A DNA stretch of 64,000 nucleotides. Source: a virus. The notes beneath the pieces are model-generated. The model searched no databases and was not told the origin of the DNA. It saw only the letters and a program-made list of their open reading frames with translations. Of this stretch, positions 44,053 through 53,552 are shown in pieces. Each line of letters begins with the position of its first letter. Positions within the stretch are counted from its first letter, which is position 1. The stretch lies in the IMG/VR virus record IMGVR_UViG_3300035659_001663, positions 1 to 64,000 of that record; one strand, given 5' to 3'. Made by a program: the position numbers and the translations under genes.

Positions 44053-44451
44053 ATGCCAATCTATGAATTCGTGTGTAAGAGCTGTGGTCTTGAATTTGAT
44101 GACATGAGAAAAGTTGATGATGTTAAAGCTAACTGTCCAGTATGTGGATCTGAGTCTGAGAAGTTAATGTCTGCAGCAGCTGTCGTTGTAAAAGGAAGTA
44201 CTAATGCTTCTATAGATACTATAATTGGTGCAGATGCAGAAAAACGGTGGACAGCAATTGAAGAACGTAAGAACAAGCGTAATAAAGAACAATTTGGATC
44301 AATTTCACAACAAGAATTGAATCAGAAAAACCAGCAACGAATCTCAGGGTTACTAAATAGACAGAATGAAGCTTATAGCGCAATTAGTAAAGCAAAAGCT
44401 GAAGCGGGAGTGACAAGGAAACAAGAGCTAGATCATGTTCTGAAAGGATAA
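44053..44451 (+). CDS. FmdB-like zinc-ribbon protein with helical tail
   Basis: A 132-residue protein. PIYEFVCKSCGLEFDDMRKVDD and CPVCGSESEKLMSAA form an FmdB-type zinc ribbon. The last 80 residues are a charged helical tail (EERKNKRNKEQFGSISQQEL). It is related to the 86-aa protein at 35368. The sigma factor gene follows 3 bp later, so a transcriptional role is possible. Confidence 0.7.
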   Translation: MPIYEFVCKSCGLEFDDMRKVDDVKANCPVCGSESEKLMSAAAVVVKGSTNASIDTIIGADAEKRWTAIEERKNKRNKEQFGSISQQELNQKNQQRISGLLNRQNEAYSAISKAKAEAGVTRKQELDHVLKG

Positions 44452-44454
44452 AAT

Positions 44455-45801
44455 ATGTTCAAAGTTGTGATTTCATCTAAGCTTGAAAGTATCTTACGAA
44501 GTAGAATGGTCAAGTGCGCGACTGATTGGCGTGACCAATATGTGATACATACTACTCCAGGTGGTAAGCAGACTCGTGTTAAGATTAGATCATTGCCGCC
44601 TGAAGAGCAAGCAAGATATGCACCTAAGAAAACTACAACAGGTTTTGAATTGTCACCAGTGCAAATTCAGTCTGAAGTGAAAGATTTTCAGACATCAGCT
44701 AATACGGCTAAGACATTGACTAACAAGTCGACATTGACGGCAGCTGAACAAGCACAGTTAAAAGATGCAAATAGAAAAAATCGACAGGCATTTGAACGAT
44801 TATACAGCAATTTCTTGCCAATGATATCAAAAACAATGAAAACAGTTATTGGTGAACGATGGCACAATACTACAACAGCAGATAGAGAAGACATTAAGCA
44901 GCAGGCTGCACAAATATTTGTAAAATTGCTTAACATTGCTGACGCTAATAATCCAGGACTAATTAGTTATTTCAAAACTTCAATAGAGAATCAGTTAAGA
45001 GGAAAAGTACGTGAGATTTTTAGAACGCCTGTTTCAATGGATCCAAAAGAACGACAAAAACTCAGAGCCATACAAAGATATTTGCACGAATATCAACAGA
45101 AGTATGGTGAAATGCCGTATGATTATGATGAAATGGCTAGAGACATAAACAGAGATAAGAAAAATATAGAGAAACAAATCACTACAGATGCAACTGAAAT
45201 TGGTGCATTACTACAAAGCGGTGTTGTAAGCCTAGAAGAACGAGTTGATGAAGGCGGTAGTAGCAGAGACATTCATGAAGTATTAGGTCCATCAAAAGTT
45301 AGACCTGGTGCCGGAGATACTTTATTGACTCCTGAAGAAGAGCAAACAGAAAAAGAAATGAAAAGTGTTGTCTTACATAGTATAGAATCTATGGGCGATG
45401 CTACAAAAGAAAAAGTTTTGAAGTTAAAGTTTGGTCTTATGCCACAGAATGAATTGCCTGAAGGGTATTTTGAGGGTGAAGAATTGAATCCTAGACAAAT
45501 TTCTGAAATAATGGGCATGCCGCGATCAACAGTCAGTAGAGAAATAGACAGAGCAGAAGCTAGATTGCGGCAAAATAAAGATATACAACGATTGCGACAG
45601 TCTTCATCAATTTTTAGAATTATCAAGTCATATAACAAACACATAAAAATTGCATATGTGCCAGATAAAATAGTGAAAATATCAAAAGATTCAGTACTAT
45701 TTGATGATAAATTTTTAGTGAAAAAGTTTGCGAGTCAGATTGTTTGCAATTGTGGTAAAGATTGCTTACATAGAGATGCAGCAAAACAGTATTTGAACTA
45801 A
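44455..45801 (+). CDS. Sigma-70-like RNA polymerase sigma factor with C-terminal SWIM-like finger
   Basis: A 448-residue protein with AAAGGAT before the ATG. Residues 100-200 fit sigma region 2 (RQAFERLYSNFLPMISKTM, EDIKQQAAQIFVKLL, SYFKTSIENQLRGKVREIF), and the later MPYDYDEMARDINRDKKNIEK fits region 3. ESMGDATKEKVLKLKFGL...LNPRQISEIMGMPRSTVSREI is region 4 with its helix-turn-helix. The last 30 residues (FASQIVCNCGKDCLHRDAAKQYL) carry CxC and CxH, a SWIM-like zinc finger unusual in a sigma factor. The gene directly precedes terminase, suggesting control of late genes. It would recruit host RNA polymerase. Confidence 0.8.
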   Translation: MFKVVISSKLESILRSRMVKCATDWRDQYVIHTTPGGKQTRVKIRSLPPEEQARYAPKKTTTGFELSPVQIQSEVKDFQTSANTAKTLTNKSTLTAAEQAQLKDANRKNRQAFERLYSNFLPMISKTMKTVIGERWHNTTTADREDIKQQAAQIFVKLLNIADANNPGLISYFKTSIENQLRGKVREIFRTPVSMDPKERQKLRAIQRYLHEYQQKYGEMPYDYDEMARDINRDKKNIEKQITTDATEIGALLQSGVVSLEERVDEGGSSRDIHEVLGPSKVRPGAGDTLLTPEEEQTEKEMKSVVLHSIESMGDATKEKVLKLKFGLMPQNELPEGYFEGEELNPRQISEIMGMPRSTVSREIDRAEARLRQNKDIQRLRQSSSIFRIIKSYNKHIKIAYVPDKIVKISKDSVLFDDKFLVKKFASQIVCNCGKDCLHRDAAKQYLN

Positions 45802-45802
45802 C

Positions 45803-47719
45803 ATGGCGACAATAAAATCAAAATTAACGCAAATTGAATCTAAAGAATCGAATACTGCTTCGTCATTTGAAAACATCTTTAATGATTTCATCACGACGAT
45901 GATCAAGGAAGATGAATTAGTTGATATTCTAACATTTGTTAAGTCACCATATTACTTAAATATTAAAACGCTACAACCGCCACAACAGTTCATATTGAAA
46001 GTATTTTATGGACTTCAATTAGATGATCAAGATAAATGTATAAGACTAAAATCATTTCCACAGACTAGCAATGTTAAGTTTTTGACTGAAAAAGAATATG
46101 TATTATACTTGATGAATCAAAGAAGATGCAATCTAACATCAATTGATGATATATTAGCTTGTGCTGCCGGAGAATTAGTTTTAGCTTGCGGTCGAAGAGG
46201 TGGCAAAACATTTCTAGCATCAATTATTTCTGCATATGAGTCTTACAAATTGATTATTAAGGACAATCCACAAGCTTATTATTCGATGGCTGAAGATGAA
46301 GTTATCAAAATCGTAAATATAGCTTCTAGTGGTGATCAAGCTCTTGAACTTGCCACGCAGATTCAGAATAGGATATTCAATTCTGAATGGTTCTTACCGT
46401 ATATAGCAAGTTTTAATGATTCAGAAATAAATTTGAGGACTAAGCATGATATCAAGAAGATGAATGATGAAGAGAAACGATATGGTAAACCGTTAAAGAA
46501 ACGGTCTACAATACGAGTTGAATCATTACTTTGCTCTGCAAGAGGATCACGCGGTGGTTCTGTCATTGTGGCATTATTTGATGAGTTAGCACACTTTGTT
46601 GACAATGAAGGTAACCGTGGTGGTAAGAAGATTTATGAAAGCTTAACACCGTCTGGAGCTACTTTTGGAAAAGATAGCAAAATAATTTGCATATCTAGTC
46701 CATATACTAAGAGTGGTGTATTTTACGATTTATACTGTACATCATTTGAAGATAAAAACACGAGAATGTTACAGTTGCCGACTTGGGAAATGAATCCCAA
46801 GATCGATGATGACTTTCTCAAGAATAGATATAAAAAAGACACTGAATCATTCTGGACTGAATATGGTGCACAATTCTCAACTACTATTACTGGCTTCTTT
46901 AAGTTCCCTGAAAAGATTCAAGAATGTGTCAGTGTTTTAGGTTATACAGATTATGTTGATGAGAACAATGAAGCTAAGAAAGCACCAATTTATAGACAAG
47001 AAACAGAAAGTGCTATAGGAAGACAGCGGTATTATATAGCTCTCGACCCAGCTGTTCAAGCAAATGGTTATTCGTTAGCCATGGTTCATTGTGAACGTGA
47101 TGAGCATAATAGATTAATAGTAGTAGTAGATAAGTGGAGAAAATGGTCGATTAATGATCCTGAATTTTCTGAATATGACTTTATAGATATTGAATTGATT
47201 GACAACTATGTAATGGATTTGACTAAGAGGTTTAGAGTTGACAAGATAGTGTATGACCAATTTGAATCTGCTGCATCAATACAGAAGTTCATAAAGGCAG
47301 GTATTGATGCCATTAAGACGCACTTTTCGCGTCAATATAATATGAAAATCTATAAGAATTTGCGGTCTATAATATATGATAAGCGACTGGCTCTTTTGCA
47401 TAATGAAGACGGTATAAGAGAATTGGTGTATTTACAAGAGAAAAGTGTTGGTAAGAAGCAATTCACTGTAGAAGCGCCCAAAACTGGTGATGTTACAACT
47501 GACGACTTAGCAGACGTATTGGCCAACGCAGTATCTATAGCTTTAGAAAATGAGATGGAAAAATCGTCTGCTAGTATCTCATCTATTTCTGTTTCTGCTG
47601 CTAGTCATGCTCAAGCAGCCGGTGTGAATTTGAGTGGTAGACGGTCATATTCATCTATTGCTGCAATGTCGTCTATGGATAGATTGATGCTTGCTAGACG
47701 AATGGGAATACATAGATAA
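45803..47719 (+). CDS. terL: Terminase large subunit
   Basis: A 638-residue DNA-packaging motor. The ATPase has Walker A CGRRGGKT (K135) and Walker B VIVALFDELAH (D260, E261). The nuclease domain has ALDPAVQANGYSLAMV (D415), a middle acidic VDKIVYDQFES and the late TTDDLADVLANAV. It pumps DNA into the prohead and cuts concatemers at the portal. The ATG follows the sigma gene by one base without a clear ribosome binding site, so coupling is likely. No small terminase was recognised nearby. Confidence 0.95.
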   Translation: MATIKSKLTQIESKESNTASSFENIFNDFITTMIKEDELVDILTFVKSPYYLNIKTLQPPQQFILKVFYGLQLDDQDKCIRLKSFPQTSNVKFLTEKEYVLYLMNQRRCNLTSIDDILACAAGELVLACGRRGGKTFLASIISAYESYKLIIKDNPQAYYSMAEDEVIKIVNIASSGDQALELATQIQNRIFNSEWFLPYIASFNDSEINLRTKHDIKKMNDEEKRYGKPLKKRSTIRVESLLCSARGSRGGSVIVALFDELAHFVDNEGNRGGKKIYESLTPSGATFGKDSKIICISSPYTKSGVFYDLYCTSFEDKNTRMLQLPTWEMNPKIDDDFLKNRYKKDTESFWTEYGAQFSTTITGFFKFPEKIQECVSVLGYTDYVDENNEAKKAPIYRQETESAIGRQRYYIALDPAVQANGYSLAMVHCERDEHNRLIVVVDKWRKWSINDPEFSEYDFIDIELIDNYVMDLTKRFRVDKIVYDQFESAASIQKFIKAGIDAIKTHFSRQYNMKIYKNLRSIIYDKRLALLHNEDGIRELVYLQEKSVGKKQFTVEAPKTGDVTTDDLADVLANAVSIALENEMEKSSASISSISVSAASHAQAAGVNLSGRRSYSSIAAMSSMDRLMLARRMGIHR

Positions 47720-48084
47720 TGAATTATTATGAGAAAATTAAAGACTATCAAGAACGCAGGCGTAAGGCAAGTGAATTAGCAAGTAAAGTGCCTATAACAG
47801 CAGAATCGTTTTTGCAGCAATTGTTGAGCATGAGTAAATTTGCAAATGAATTACCAGTTGAGATAACATATCGTAAGAATAGATTGCAAAACAATATTTC
47901 AAGCTTAGTACAATGCGTTGATGAATTGAAGTATGAACTACAATCACTGATTAATGATTGTGGTATACAAATACATGGATTGATAGTACAACAAAATCTT
48001 GAAAAACTAGTAGAGGAGAAGAAAAATGCGTCAAAATCAAACGCCAGATTGGCTCGACGAATTAATCACAAAAGAGAGTCATGA
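47719..48084 (+). CDS. Hypothetical helical protein
   Basis: A 121-residue mostly helical protein whose start overlaps the terminase stop by one base (TAATG). Helices with Lys/Glu spacing suggest a coiled coil (FANELPVEITYRKNRLQNNI, then LVEEKKNASKSNARLAR). Its 3' end overlaps the next gene by 59 bp. Position between terminase and portal suggests a role in packaging or head assembly; unknown. Confidence 0.6.
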   Translation: MNYYEKIKDYQERRRKASELASKVPITAESFLQQLLSMSKFANELPVEITYRKNRLQNNISSLVQCVDELKYELQSLINDCGIQIHGLIVQQNLEKLVEEKKNASKSNARLARRINHKRES

Positions 48085-48535
48085 AATTGCTAAGACAGCG
48101 CAAGATGACAAGTTGAAAGATTTGGAAAAGCGTATTGAAAATGCTAAAACTCCAGAAGAGTTAAGTGCTATTGAGAAAGAACTCAATGCACTTGAAAGTA
48201 GTGCTGCACCTAAAGATGATAGCAAAAAAGATGCAGCTGATGAAGGTACTGATGATAAGGGCACTCCTGCTAAAGATGAAGATAAAGGAGCTGATGAAGA
48301 TGCTGCTAAACCTGAAGCTGGTGCCGATAAAGATGAAGAAGGCGCTGATAAAGGTGAAGAAGCAGATGATGAAGGTGGTAATGATGTCATGAAGGAATTG
48401 AAAGAAATAAAGAAAGATGTTAGTAGCAAAAAAGATGAAATGCAACAAAAGTTACTGAATGAAATGCAAAAGCTCAATGACCAACTTGGTCTTAACAAAA
48501 TAGTTGATCTAAATGGCACTGTCGACACAATGTAA
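48026..48535 (+). CDS. Acidic low-complexity protein
   Basis: A 169-residue protein with AGAGGAG before the ATG, which lies inside the preceding gene. An N-terminal helix (DDKLKDLEKRIENAKTPEEL) is followed by about 65 residues of Asp/Glu/Lys/Ala low complexity, then a helical end (MKELKEIKKDVSSKKDEMQQ). Such acidic linkers occur in head assembly proteins. The related acidic protein at 53553 is the probable scaffold. Confidence 0.65.
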   Translation: MRQNQTPDWLDELITKESHEIAKTAQDDKLKDLEKRIENAKTPEELSAIEKELNALESSAAPKDDSKKDAADEGTDDKGTPAKDEDKGADEDAAKPEAGADKDEEGADKGEEADDEGGNDVMKELKEIKKDVSSKKDEMQQKLLNEMQKLNDQLGLNKIVDLNGTVDTM

Positions 48536-48544
48536 GGACGTCAG

Positions 48545-51118
48545 ATGAATAAAATTCCAAGAATAAAACTTGTACGAGCTACAAGGACTGCGAGTGATTC
48601 AAAACCTACACTCAGTCGGCCTGCTCGTATTGTCAAAAATAGTGCCATCAAAGAGTCGCAACCATCTTTACAATCTGAAACATATCAAGGACCATTAAGA
48701 AAACACAATACTAAGGCAATGAAGATTGTAAATCACTTTGCTAAGACAGCTGCTGCTGATGTCAAGCAAGGCGTGCCATTATTTTATCATCCTGATTTTG
48801 AACCATCATCGTTAATACTACCAAAAGATAGGATGGAAATAAACAGCTGGTGCAATTACTTCTACAAATATGATGCATTAGTTGCAACAGCAGTTGACAT
48901 GCATGCTGAATTGCCGCTTTCAAAAATTCGGCTTGACTTGCCGAAAATGATTAATAAGAAGCAAGCTAATAGAATTCTTGAACATTATGTAGACATGATT
49001 GGAAATACGGGAATTGACTTATTCAATAAACTACTAATGATAGGTGTTGAATACTACAAATTAGGTAATGTATTTCCATGGGCGCAAATGAATGGTGACG
49101 GTACTAGATGGGCAAGATTGACATGTCTTAATCCTGATTACACACATATTGAGAAATTGTCATTGACAAATGCGATAAAAGTATATCTAGTTCCTGATGA
49201 TAGACTTCGACATATAGTTCATGCCGGACCAGACGACAAAAAAACAGGTGAACTCTTTCAAACGTTATCAGACGAAGTAGTTGAATATGTAACTAGTGGT
49301 AAAGAAATTCCACTATCTACTGATCCTAATGAAGGTTCACATGTAGCTCATTTGGCAAGAAAAATTGCAGACTATGCCGACTGGGGAACATCAATTATTG
49401 AGCGCAATTTCAAGACATTAGTTTATAAAGATAGATTACGACAATCGCAAGATGCTATTGCCACAAGACATTTGACGCCGAAACATCTAATTCATGCAGA
49501 ATATGCAAGTAGAGCAGATGTAAATGAAATACGAGAACAAGTTGAAGATGCGATGATGAATCCTGATTCTGCAATCATAACTAACTATGAACTACATTGG
49601 GAACTTGTTGGTACTAGCAGTGGGTTAATGCAATTAGCGACTGAACGAGAATGGGTAACTGAAGATCTTCTTGTTGGATTGATGATTAACAAAAATGTTC
49701 TACTTGGTGAAGGCAATTTTGCTGCTGGACAAACTGTACTAGAAATTCTAAATCAACGGTATGCAATTTTTAGAGAACAACTTGAATCATATATTGAGAA
49801 AAGTTTATTCTTACCAATTGCGCGAAATTGCGGTTATGTTGAATATGAACCAGGAACAGTCAAGAAAGAAAAGAGAGAGATCTACTTATATCCTAAGGTC
49901 AGATGGAATAGACTGAATTTGACTGACGACACACAGCACAAGCAGATGCTTGGTCAAGCAGTTACTGAAGGAAAAGTCGATATTGGCACATGGTTAGAGT
50001 ATTTTGGTTTGAATTCTGATTCTATTGCTGAAAGACTAAAGCAAAATGAAGATACTGTAATGGACCCTGTTTACAATGAATTGAGACGTTCGATAATGAT
50101 GGAAGTCGGACGATCATTAGGGCCTGCAGTAGCAAAAGTATATGCTGAAGCTTATGGACTTGAACTTGAAGATCAAGGCGGCGGCGGAATGGGAATGTTT
50201 GCATCTAGTAAATTACCAATTACTAAGTTTGGAAAAGATTTTGACATTGAATATACTAATGATGGCGGATTAAGTATTAAGCCAAAAATGATAATTGAAG
50301 AACATGATATTCCAAAAGTTGCTGAAACTAGAGAAGAACGTCAACATGATCGTGACGTGAACAAATCTAACAGTGATATTGAAACAGCAAAAGATAATTT
50401 GGAAGTAACAAACATTGATAGCGAGCAATTGAAACCACCAAGAGAAGATTTGAAACGCAAGAAGATGCCAAACATCTTAAAAGCGACGCAAATTTTGAAT
50501 CGAAGATTTGGAACAATAGAAAAAGAAGAAGCCGAAGAACAATCAGTTGACATTCCAATTACTAGCGTCAGTGAATTAGGTTACACTTACGATGAAAACA
50601 CACCGTTGCAATCACAAGAAAAACTTGCGCTAATGAAAGAGAAAAATAGTGCTGTTAATGATGGTCAAGGTCAGATGTCACAACTTTTGTCTAAACAAGG
50701 TGTTGATGAATATACAAGAAAGCTGGTCAAAACAGCTGAAAATGATATAGCTGGAAATTACTACAAGCTAATAAACAAGACAAAGGACAATGGTTTACAA
50801 CAGTTAGCTACAAAAGTAGTAAACAGAATTTATGCAGGAATGTATCATTCATTAGTAAATCCTAAGGAATCAATATTCAAGTCATCACAAGCAATAAAAG
50901 AGGTATTTAGTGATGATGTCAATAAGAGAGCATCAAAACTAGTTCAAAAGATTGAGATCATATCTTCTGCTAATAGGAAAATTGCTCAAAATACATCTAG
51001 TGATAATGTTGCTGGCAAATCGAGAGAAGTATTCGCACAAAACGAACACGGTGTACGAAAAGCTTTTAGAGAAATTGTCAATGAGATCTTTGAAGACATC
51101 AAAGGTACAATGACATGA
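48545..51118 (+). CDS. Portal protein
   Basis: An 857-residue protein in the terminase-portal-protease order. Portal-like features are SWCNYFYKYDALVATAVDMHA, the core GNVFPWAQMNGDGTRWARL...PDYTHIE, and the long helix-rich LKTLVY-type region around ERNFKTLVYKDRLRQSQDAI, followed by LLVGLMINKNVLLGEGNF. The last 250 residues are helical and variable, longer than in most portals. Portals form the twelve-fold ring through which DNA enters and to which the tail binds. The SWIM gene overlaps its end by 4 bp. Confidence 0.85.
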   Translation: MNKIPRIKLVRATRTASDSKPTLSRPARIVKNSAIKESQPSLQSETYQGPLRKHNTKAMKIVNHFAKTAAADVKQGVPLFYHPDFEPSSLILPKDRMEINSWCNYFYKYDALVATAVDMHAELPLSKIRLDLPKMINKKQANRILEHYVDMIGNTGIDLFNKLLMIGVEYYKLGNVFPWAQMNGDGTRWARLTCLNPDYTHIEKLSLTNAIKVYLVPDDRLRHIVHAGPDDKKTGELFQTLSDEVVEYVTSGKEIPLSTDPNEGSHVAHLARKIADYADWGTSIIERNFKTLVYKDRLRQSQDAIATRHLTPKHLIHAEYASRADVNEIREQVEDAMMNPDSAIITNYELHWELVGTSSGLMQLATEREWVTEDLLVGLMINKNVLLGEGNFAAGQTVLEILNQRYAIFREQLESYIEKSLFLPIARNCGYVEYEPGTVKKEKREIYLYPKVRWNRLNLTDDTQHKQMLGQAVTEGKVDIGTWLEYFGLNSDSIAERLKQNEDTVMDPVYNELRRSIMMEVGRSLGPAVAKVYAEAYGLELEDQGGGGMGMFASSKLPITKFGKDFDIEYTNDGGLSIKPKMIIEEHDIPKVAETREERQHDRDVNKSNSDIETAKDNLEVTNIDSEQLKPPREDLKRKKMPNILKATQILNRRFGTIEKEEAEEQSVDIPITSVSELGYTYDENTPLQSQEKLALMKEKNSAVNDGQGQMSQLLSKQGVDEYTRKLVKTAENDIAGNYYKLINKTKDNGLQQLATKVVNRIYAGMYHSLVNPKESIFKSSQAIKEVFSDDVNKRASKLVQKIEIISSANRKIAQNTSSDNVAGKSREVFAQNEHGVRKAFREIVNEIFEDIKGTMT

Positions 51119-51543
51119 TAAAACAGGCAATGACTATACGTGAACTAATAAGTCGTGCGCCTGCTGAAGTTAAAAGCAGAGCTAAAGAGTATAGACCTTT
51201 GTTTGTTAGATCTAGCAATAATACATGGGTTTATAATGTCGGCGATTACACAGTAAGGATTAAGTTCAAAAAGATACAACCAAGACTTCGTCAGCAGTTG
51301 ACGCAAGTACAGTATGATAAATTAAGAAAGATTAAAGATAGAGACACATTTGTCAGTTGCACATGTAGATTCTGGAAATGGAACGGACCAGATTTCAATG
51401 CTGCTCTTCATGGCTATAGTGAAAGACAGTTTTCAGATTTAAGTGACCCTGCTATAAGGGATCCAGAGCTTAAATACTTAATTTGCAAGCATGTATATGC
51501 AGCGCTGTTGAAATTTAAGCACGATGTCGGCGAAGCCGAATAA
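51115..51543 (+). CDS. SWIM-like zinc-finger protein
   Basis: A 142-residue protein starting with ATGA on the portal stop. VSCTCRFWKWNG (CxC) and YLICKHVYAALLKF (CxH) form a SWIM-like zinc finger separated by about 45 residues, preceded by a basic beta region (YTVRIKFKKIQPRLR). SWIM fingers bind DNA or protein. A similar, shorter finger ends the sigma factor. Its place between portal and protease suggests a virion or packaging role. Confidence 0.7.
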   Translation: MIKQAMTIRELISRAPAEVKSRAKEYRPLFVRSSNNTWVYNVGDYTVRIKFKKIQPRLRQQLTQVQYDKLRKIKDRDTFVSCTCRFWKWNGPDFNAALHGYSERQFSDLSDPAIRDPELKYLICKHVYAALLKFKHDVGEAE

Positions 51544-51600
51544 TGGCTTTATCTTCTAAATACATAATATAGCTCGAAAATTTAACCAGGAGTCAAGCAC

Positions 51601-53343
51601 ATGTTCACAAAACATGGAGCAGTTTTTGCTATAACTGGATCCGATAGAATTAAGACTGCTAGCGACTGGTCTGATGTTGTAAATAAGACATCAACAGCCG
51701 AAGGCATTGTCATAAACAAAAATATGGAACCCGGTAATGCACAAAAAATAGTATGCCAAATAGATATCAATAAATACATCTATATACATACTACAATTAT
51801 GGCATCCGTTGATCTGGAACCAGAATCAGACTATTATATTACAAGAGCTACTGAAAAATATATCAACACTAACGGTGATGCTTGGCCTCGTGACATACTA
51901 CTTAAAGACTACCGAACGTTTGTCGATAATGGCATCGTCTATGTTGAACACGATCAAAGTCCTGAGCATGCAAAAGGTAAAGTGCTTGACGCAATTGCTC
52001 GTGACATGGGTGACACAATTCTTGTAGATCTGTTATTCTGTGTCGATAAACGACATTCTGATTTAGTACATAACATTGAGACAGGATTAGCGAATGCAGT
52101 TTCAATGGGATGCACGACAAAATACACTATATGTTCTATTTGTGGAAACGTTGCACATGATGAAAAAGAATATTGCAATCATGTAAAGAATCAAAAGAAT
52201 CAAATGGTCAAATGTGCTGACGGTCAGTATAGAAAAGCATGTGAAGTTTGCTTTGAAAATACATTCTATGACTGCTCAATCGTTGCAAATCCTGCATTTG
52301 CAGGGGCTGTTTTTAGGAAATTAGTCGCAGCTGATAAAGTTTCAATGCAGATGCTATCTAACATGCTATGTAGGAAAATTAGCTCTTCAGAATTCCAAAA
52401 TGAAGTATCGAAATTTGATATTATGTCAAAATTTGCTTCTGTAGATACAGATAAGAACCATCCAATGGAAAGAGCAGCAGATGAACAAAATTCAAAAGAC
52501 TATGCACCTGATGAAGAAGGTCGGTATAGTGATATTCCTTATAATGATCCTCATAACACTTTACCAGCTTTTGATGAACAGCAGGCTGAGAGTGTGGTGG
52601 ATGCTGGAAAGAGCAAAAAGAAAACTGCAAACGTTGCAAAGTGCAGCGACTATGGCTCGTTAGTCATATTGAATGACCAATACAATGTGCCGCCACGTGA
52701 TAGAGTCGCTAAGACTATTTTTAACTTCATAAGTAAAAACACTGTCGGTCGTCTTGTCGGTCGTGAAGCAAACACTTGCGCGATATATTTTAACAAATTC
52801 GGTATGATTAGAAACATTCCTTCAGAAATGGTCGCACAATATGTAATGAGTGCTCCAGAAATTACTAAGAAAGCTAAAAAAGTTAGTGATGAAGAATTGT
52901 CAATACAAAGAAAAGGTACTTATTTACCTACTAATACTAGATTTCAAATCTTAAAAGTAACTGACGATGATGTCGAAGTTAGATGGCTTGACGGCGAAAA
53001 GATGGGACAAAAAGAAATTCTACCAAAGAAAGATTGCAAGAGCGATGCAATCAAATGGGCCAGTGCTGATAAAATTGCTTCATTTGATGCGACATGGAAT
53101 GGCAAACATTACCAAGTTAAAAAAGCTGAATGGAATGAGAAAGTCGCAAATGTACTTGATCAATTCGAGACTCATATTGACAATGTACAACATGACATAA
53201 CTTGCATATCACCGCTTGCTAATGGTAAGAAGTATGCAAAGTCATTTAAGATTAGAACTAAAATTGCTAGCACTAATTTCAAATTTGATGCTGTTGTGAA
53301 TAATGATGATCTGCACATCGATGTAAATGCCACAAATTGGTGA
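51601..53343 (+). CDS. Prohead maturation protease (serine type)
   Basis: A 580-residue protein with AGGAGT before the ATG. The protease domain spans about 60-230, with catalytic H117 in YVEHDQSPEHAKGKVLDA and S168 in ANAVSMGCTTKYTIC. A zinc-like CSICGNVAHDEKEYCNH follows. The pattern fits phage prohead proteases related to the HK97/U35 family. The C-terminal 330 residues, which end in a beta domain, are extra and could be a scaffold- or capsid-binding part. It would process scaffold, portal or capsid during head maturation. Confidence 0.8.
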   Translation: MFTKHGAVFAITGSDRIKTASDWSDVVNKTSTAEGIVINKNMEPGNAQKIVCQIDINKYIYIHTTIMASVDLEPESDYYITRATEKYINTNGDAWPRDILLKDYRTFVDNGIVYVEHDQSPEHAKGKVLDAIARDMGDTILVDLLFCVDKRHSDLVHNIETGLANAVSMGCTTKYTICSICGNVAHDEKEYCNHVKNQKNQMVKCADGQYRKACEVCFENTFYDCSIVANPAFAGAVFRKLVAADKVSMQMLSNMLCRKISSSEFQNEVSKFDIMSKFASVDTDKNHPMERAADEQNSKDYAPDEEGRYSDIPYNDPHNTLPAFDEQQAESVVDAGKSKKKTANVAKCSDYGSLVILNDQYNVPPRDRVAKTIFNFISKNTVGRLVGREANTCAIYFNKFGMIRNIPSEMVAQYVMSAPEITKKAKKVSDEELSIQRKGTYLPTNTRFQILKVTDDDVEVRWLDGEKMGQKEILPKKDCKSDAIKWASADKIASFDATWNGKHYQVKKAEWNEKVANVLDQFETHIDNVQHDITCISPLANGKKYAKSFKIRTKIASTNFKFDAVVNNDDLHIDVNATNW

Positions 53344-53381
53344 TGGTCCCTATAAGCTAGTCTGCTACATTAGATTCAATC

Positions 53382-53464
53382 AATTAAGACATATTCAATG
53401 ATTGTTGGTGATCACGACATACAGCTATTTATGTGTGTCATTGACAATTTCAGATGTCTTAATT
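53382..53464 (+). promoter_or_regulatory. Long folded RNA element upstream of the scaffold gene
   Basis: In the 209-bp gap before the scaffold gene an 11-bp perfect stem (53382-53392 with 53454-53464, AATTAAGACAT and ATGTCTTAATT) encloses an inner 12-pair helix (53401-53412 with 53437-53448, several wobbles) and ACATA/TATGT at 53417-53421 and 53430-53434. Together they form one long imperfect hairpin. It could be a leader, RNA processing site or terminator. The ribosome binding site AAGGAGG of the scaffold lies 80 bp downstream. Confidence 0.5.
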
Positions 53465-53552
53465 TTAGATTAGATATTGTTGCTAGAAGGTAAAAGTAAC
53501 TTTGCTTGACACCAAAGATGCCGATATACATGATCAACTAAGGAGGATTGCG

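Noticed and set aside
48165-48392. Repeat array in GAT/GAA/AAA-rich DNA
   Set aside because: The repetition is codon-level low complexity in a protein linker, with no fixed period or spacers, so it is not a CRISPR or DNA repeat array.
48079-48528. Long minus-strand frames opposite acidic low-complexity genes (also 53856-54530 and 54683-55306)
   Set aside because: Runs of GAT/GAA codons on the plus strand give stop-free Ser/Leu/Ile- or Phe-rich frames on the other strand; these are shadows.
51544-51600. T4-like late promoter (TAAATA near 51557)
   Set aside because: Only a partial match in AT-rich DNA; no matching element was seen ahead of other late genes.
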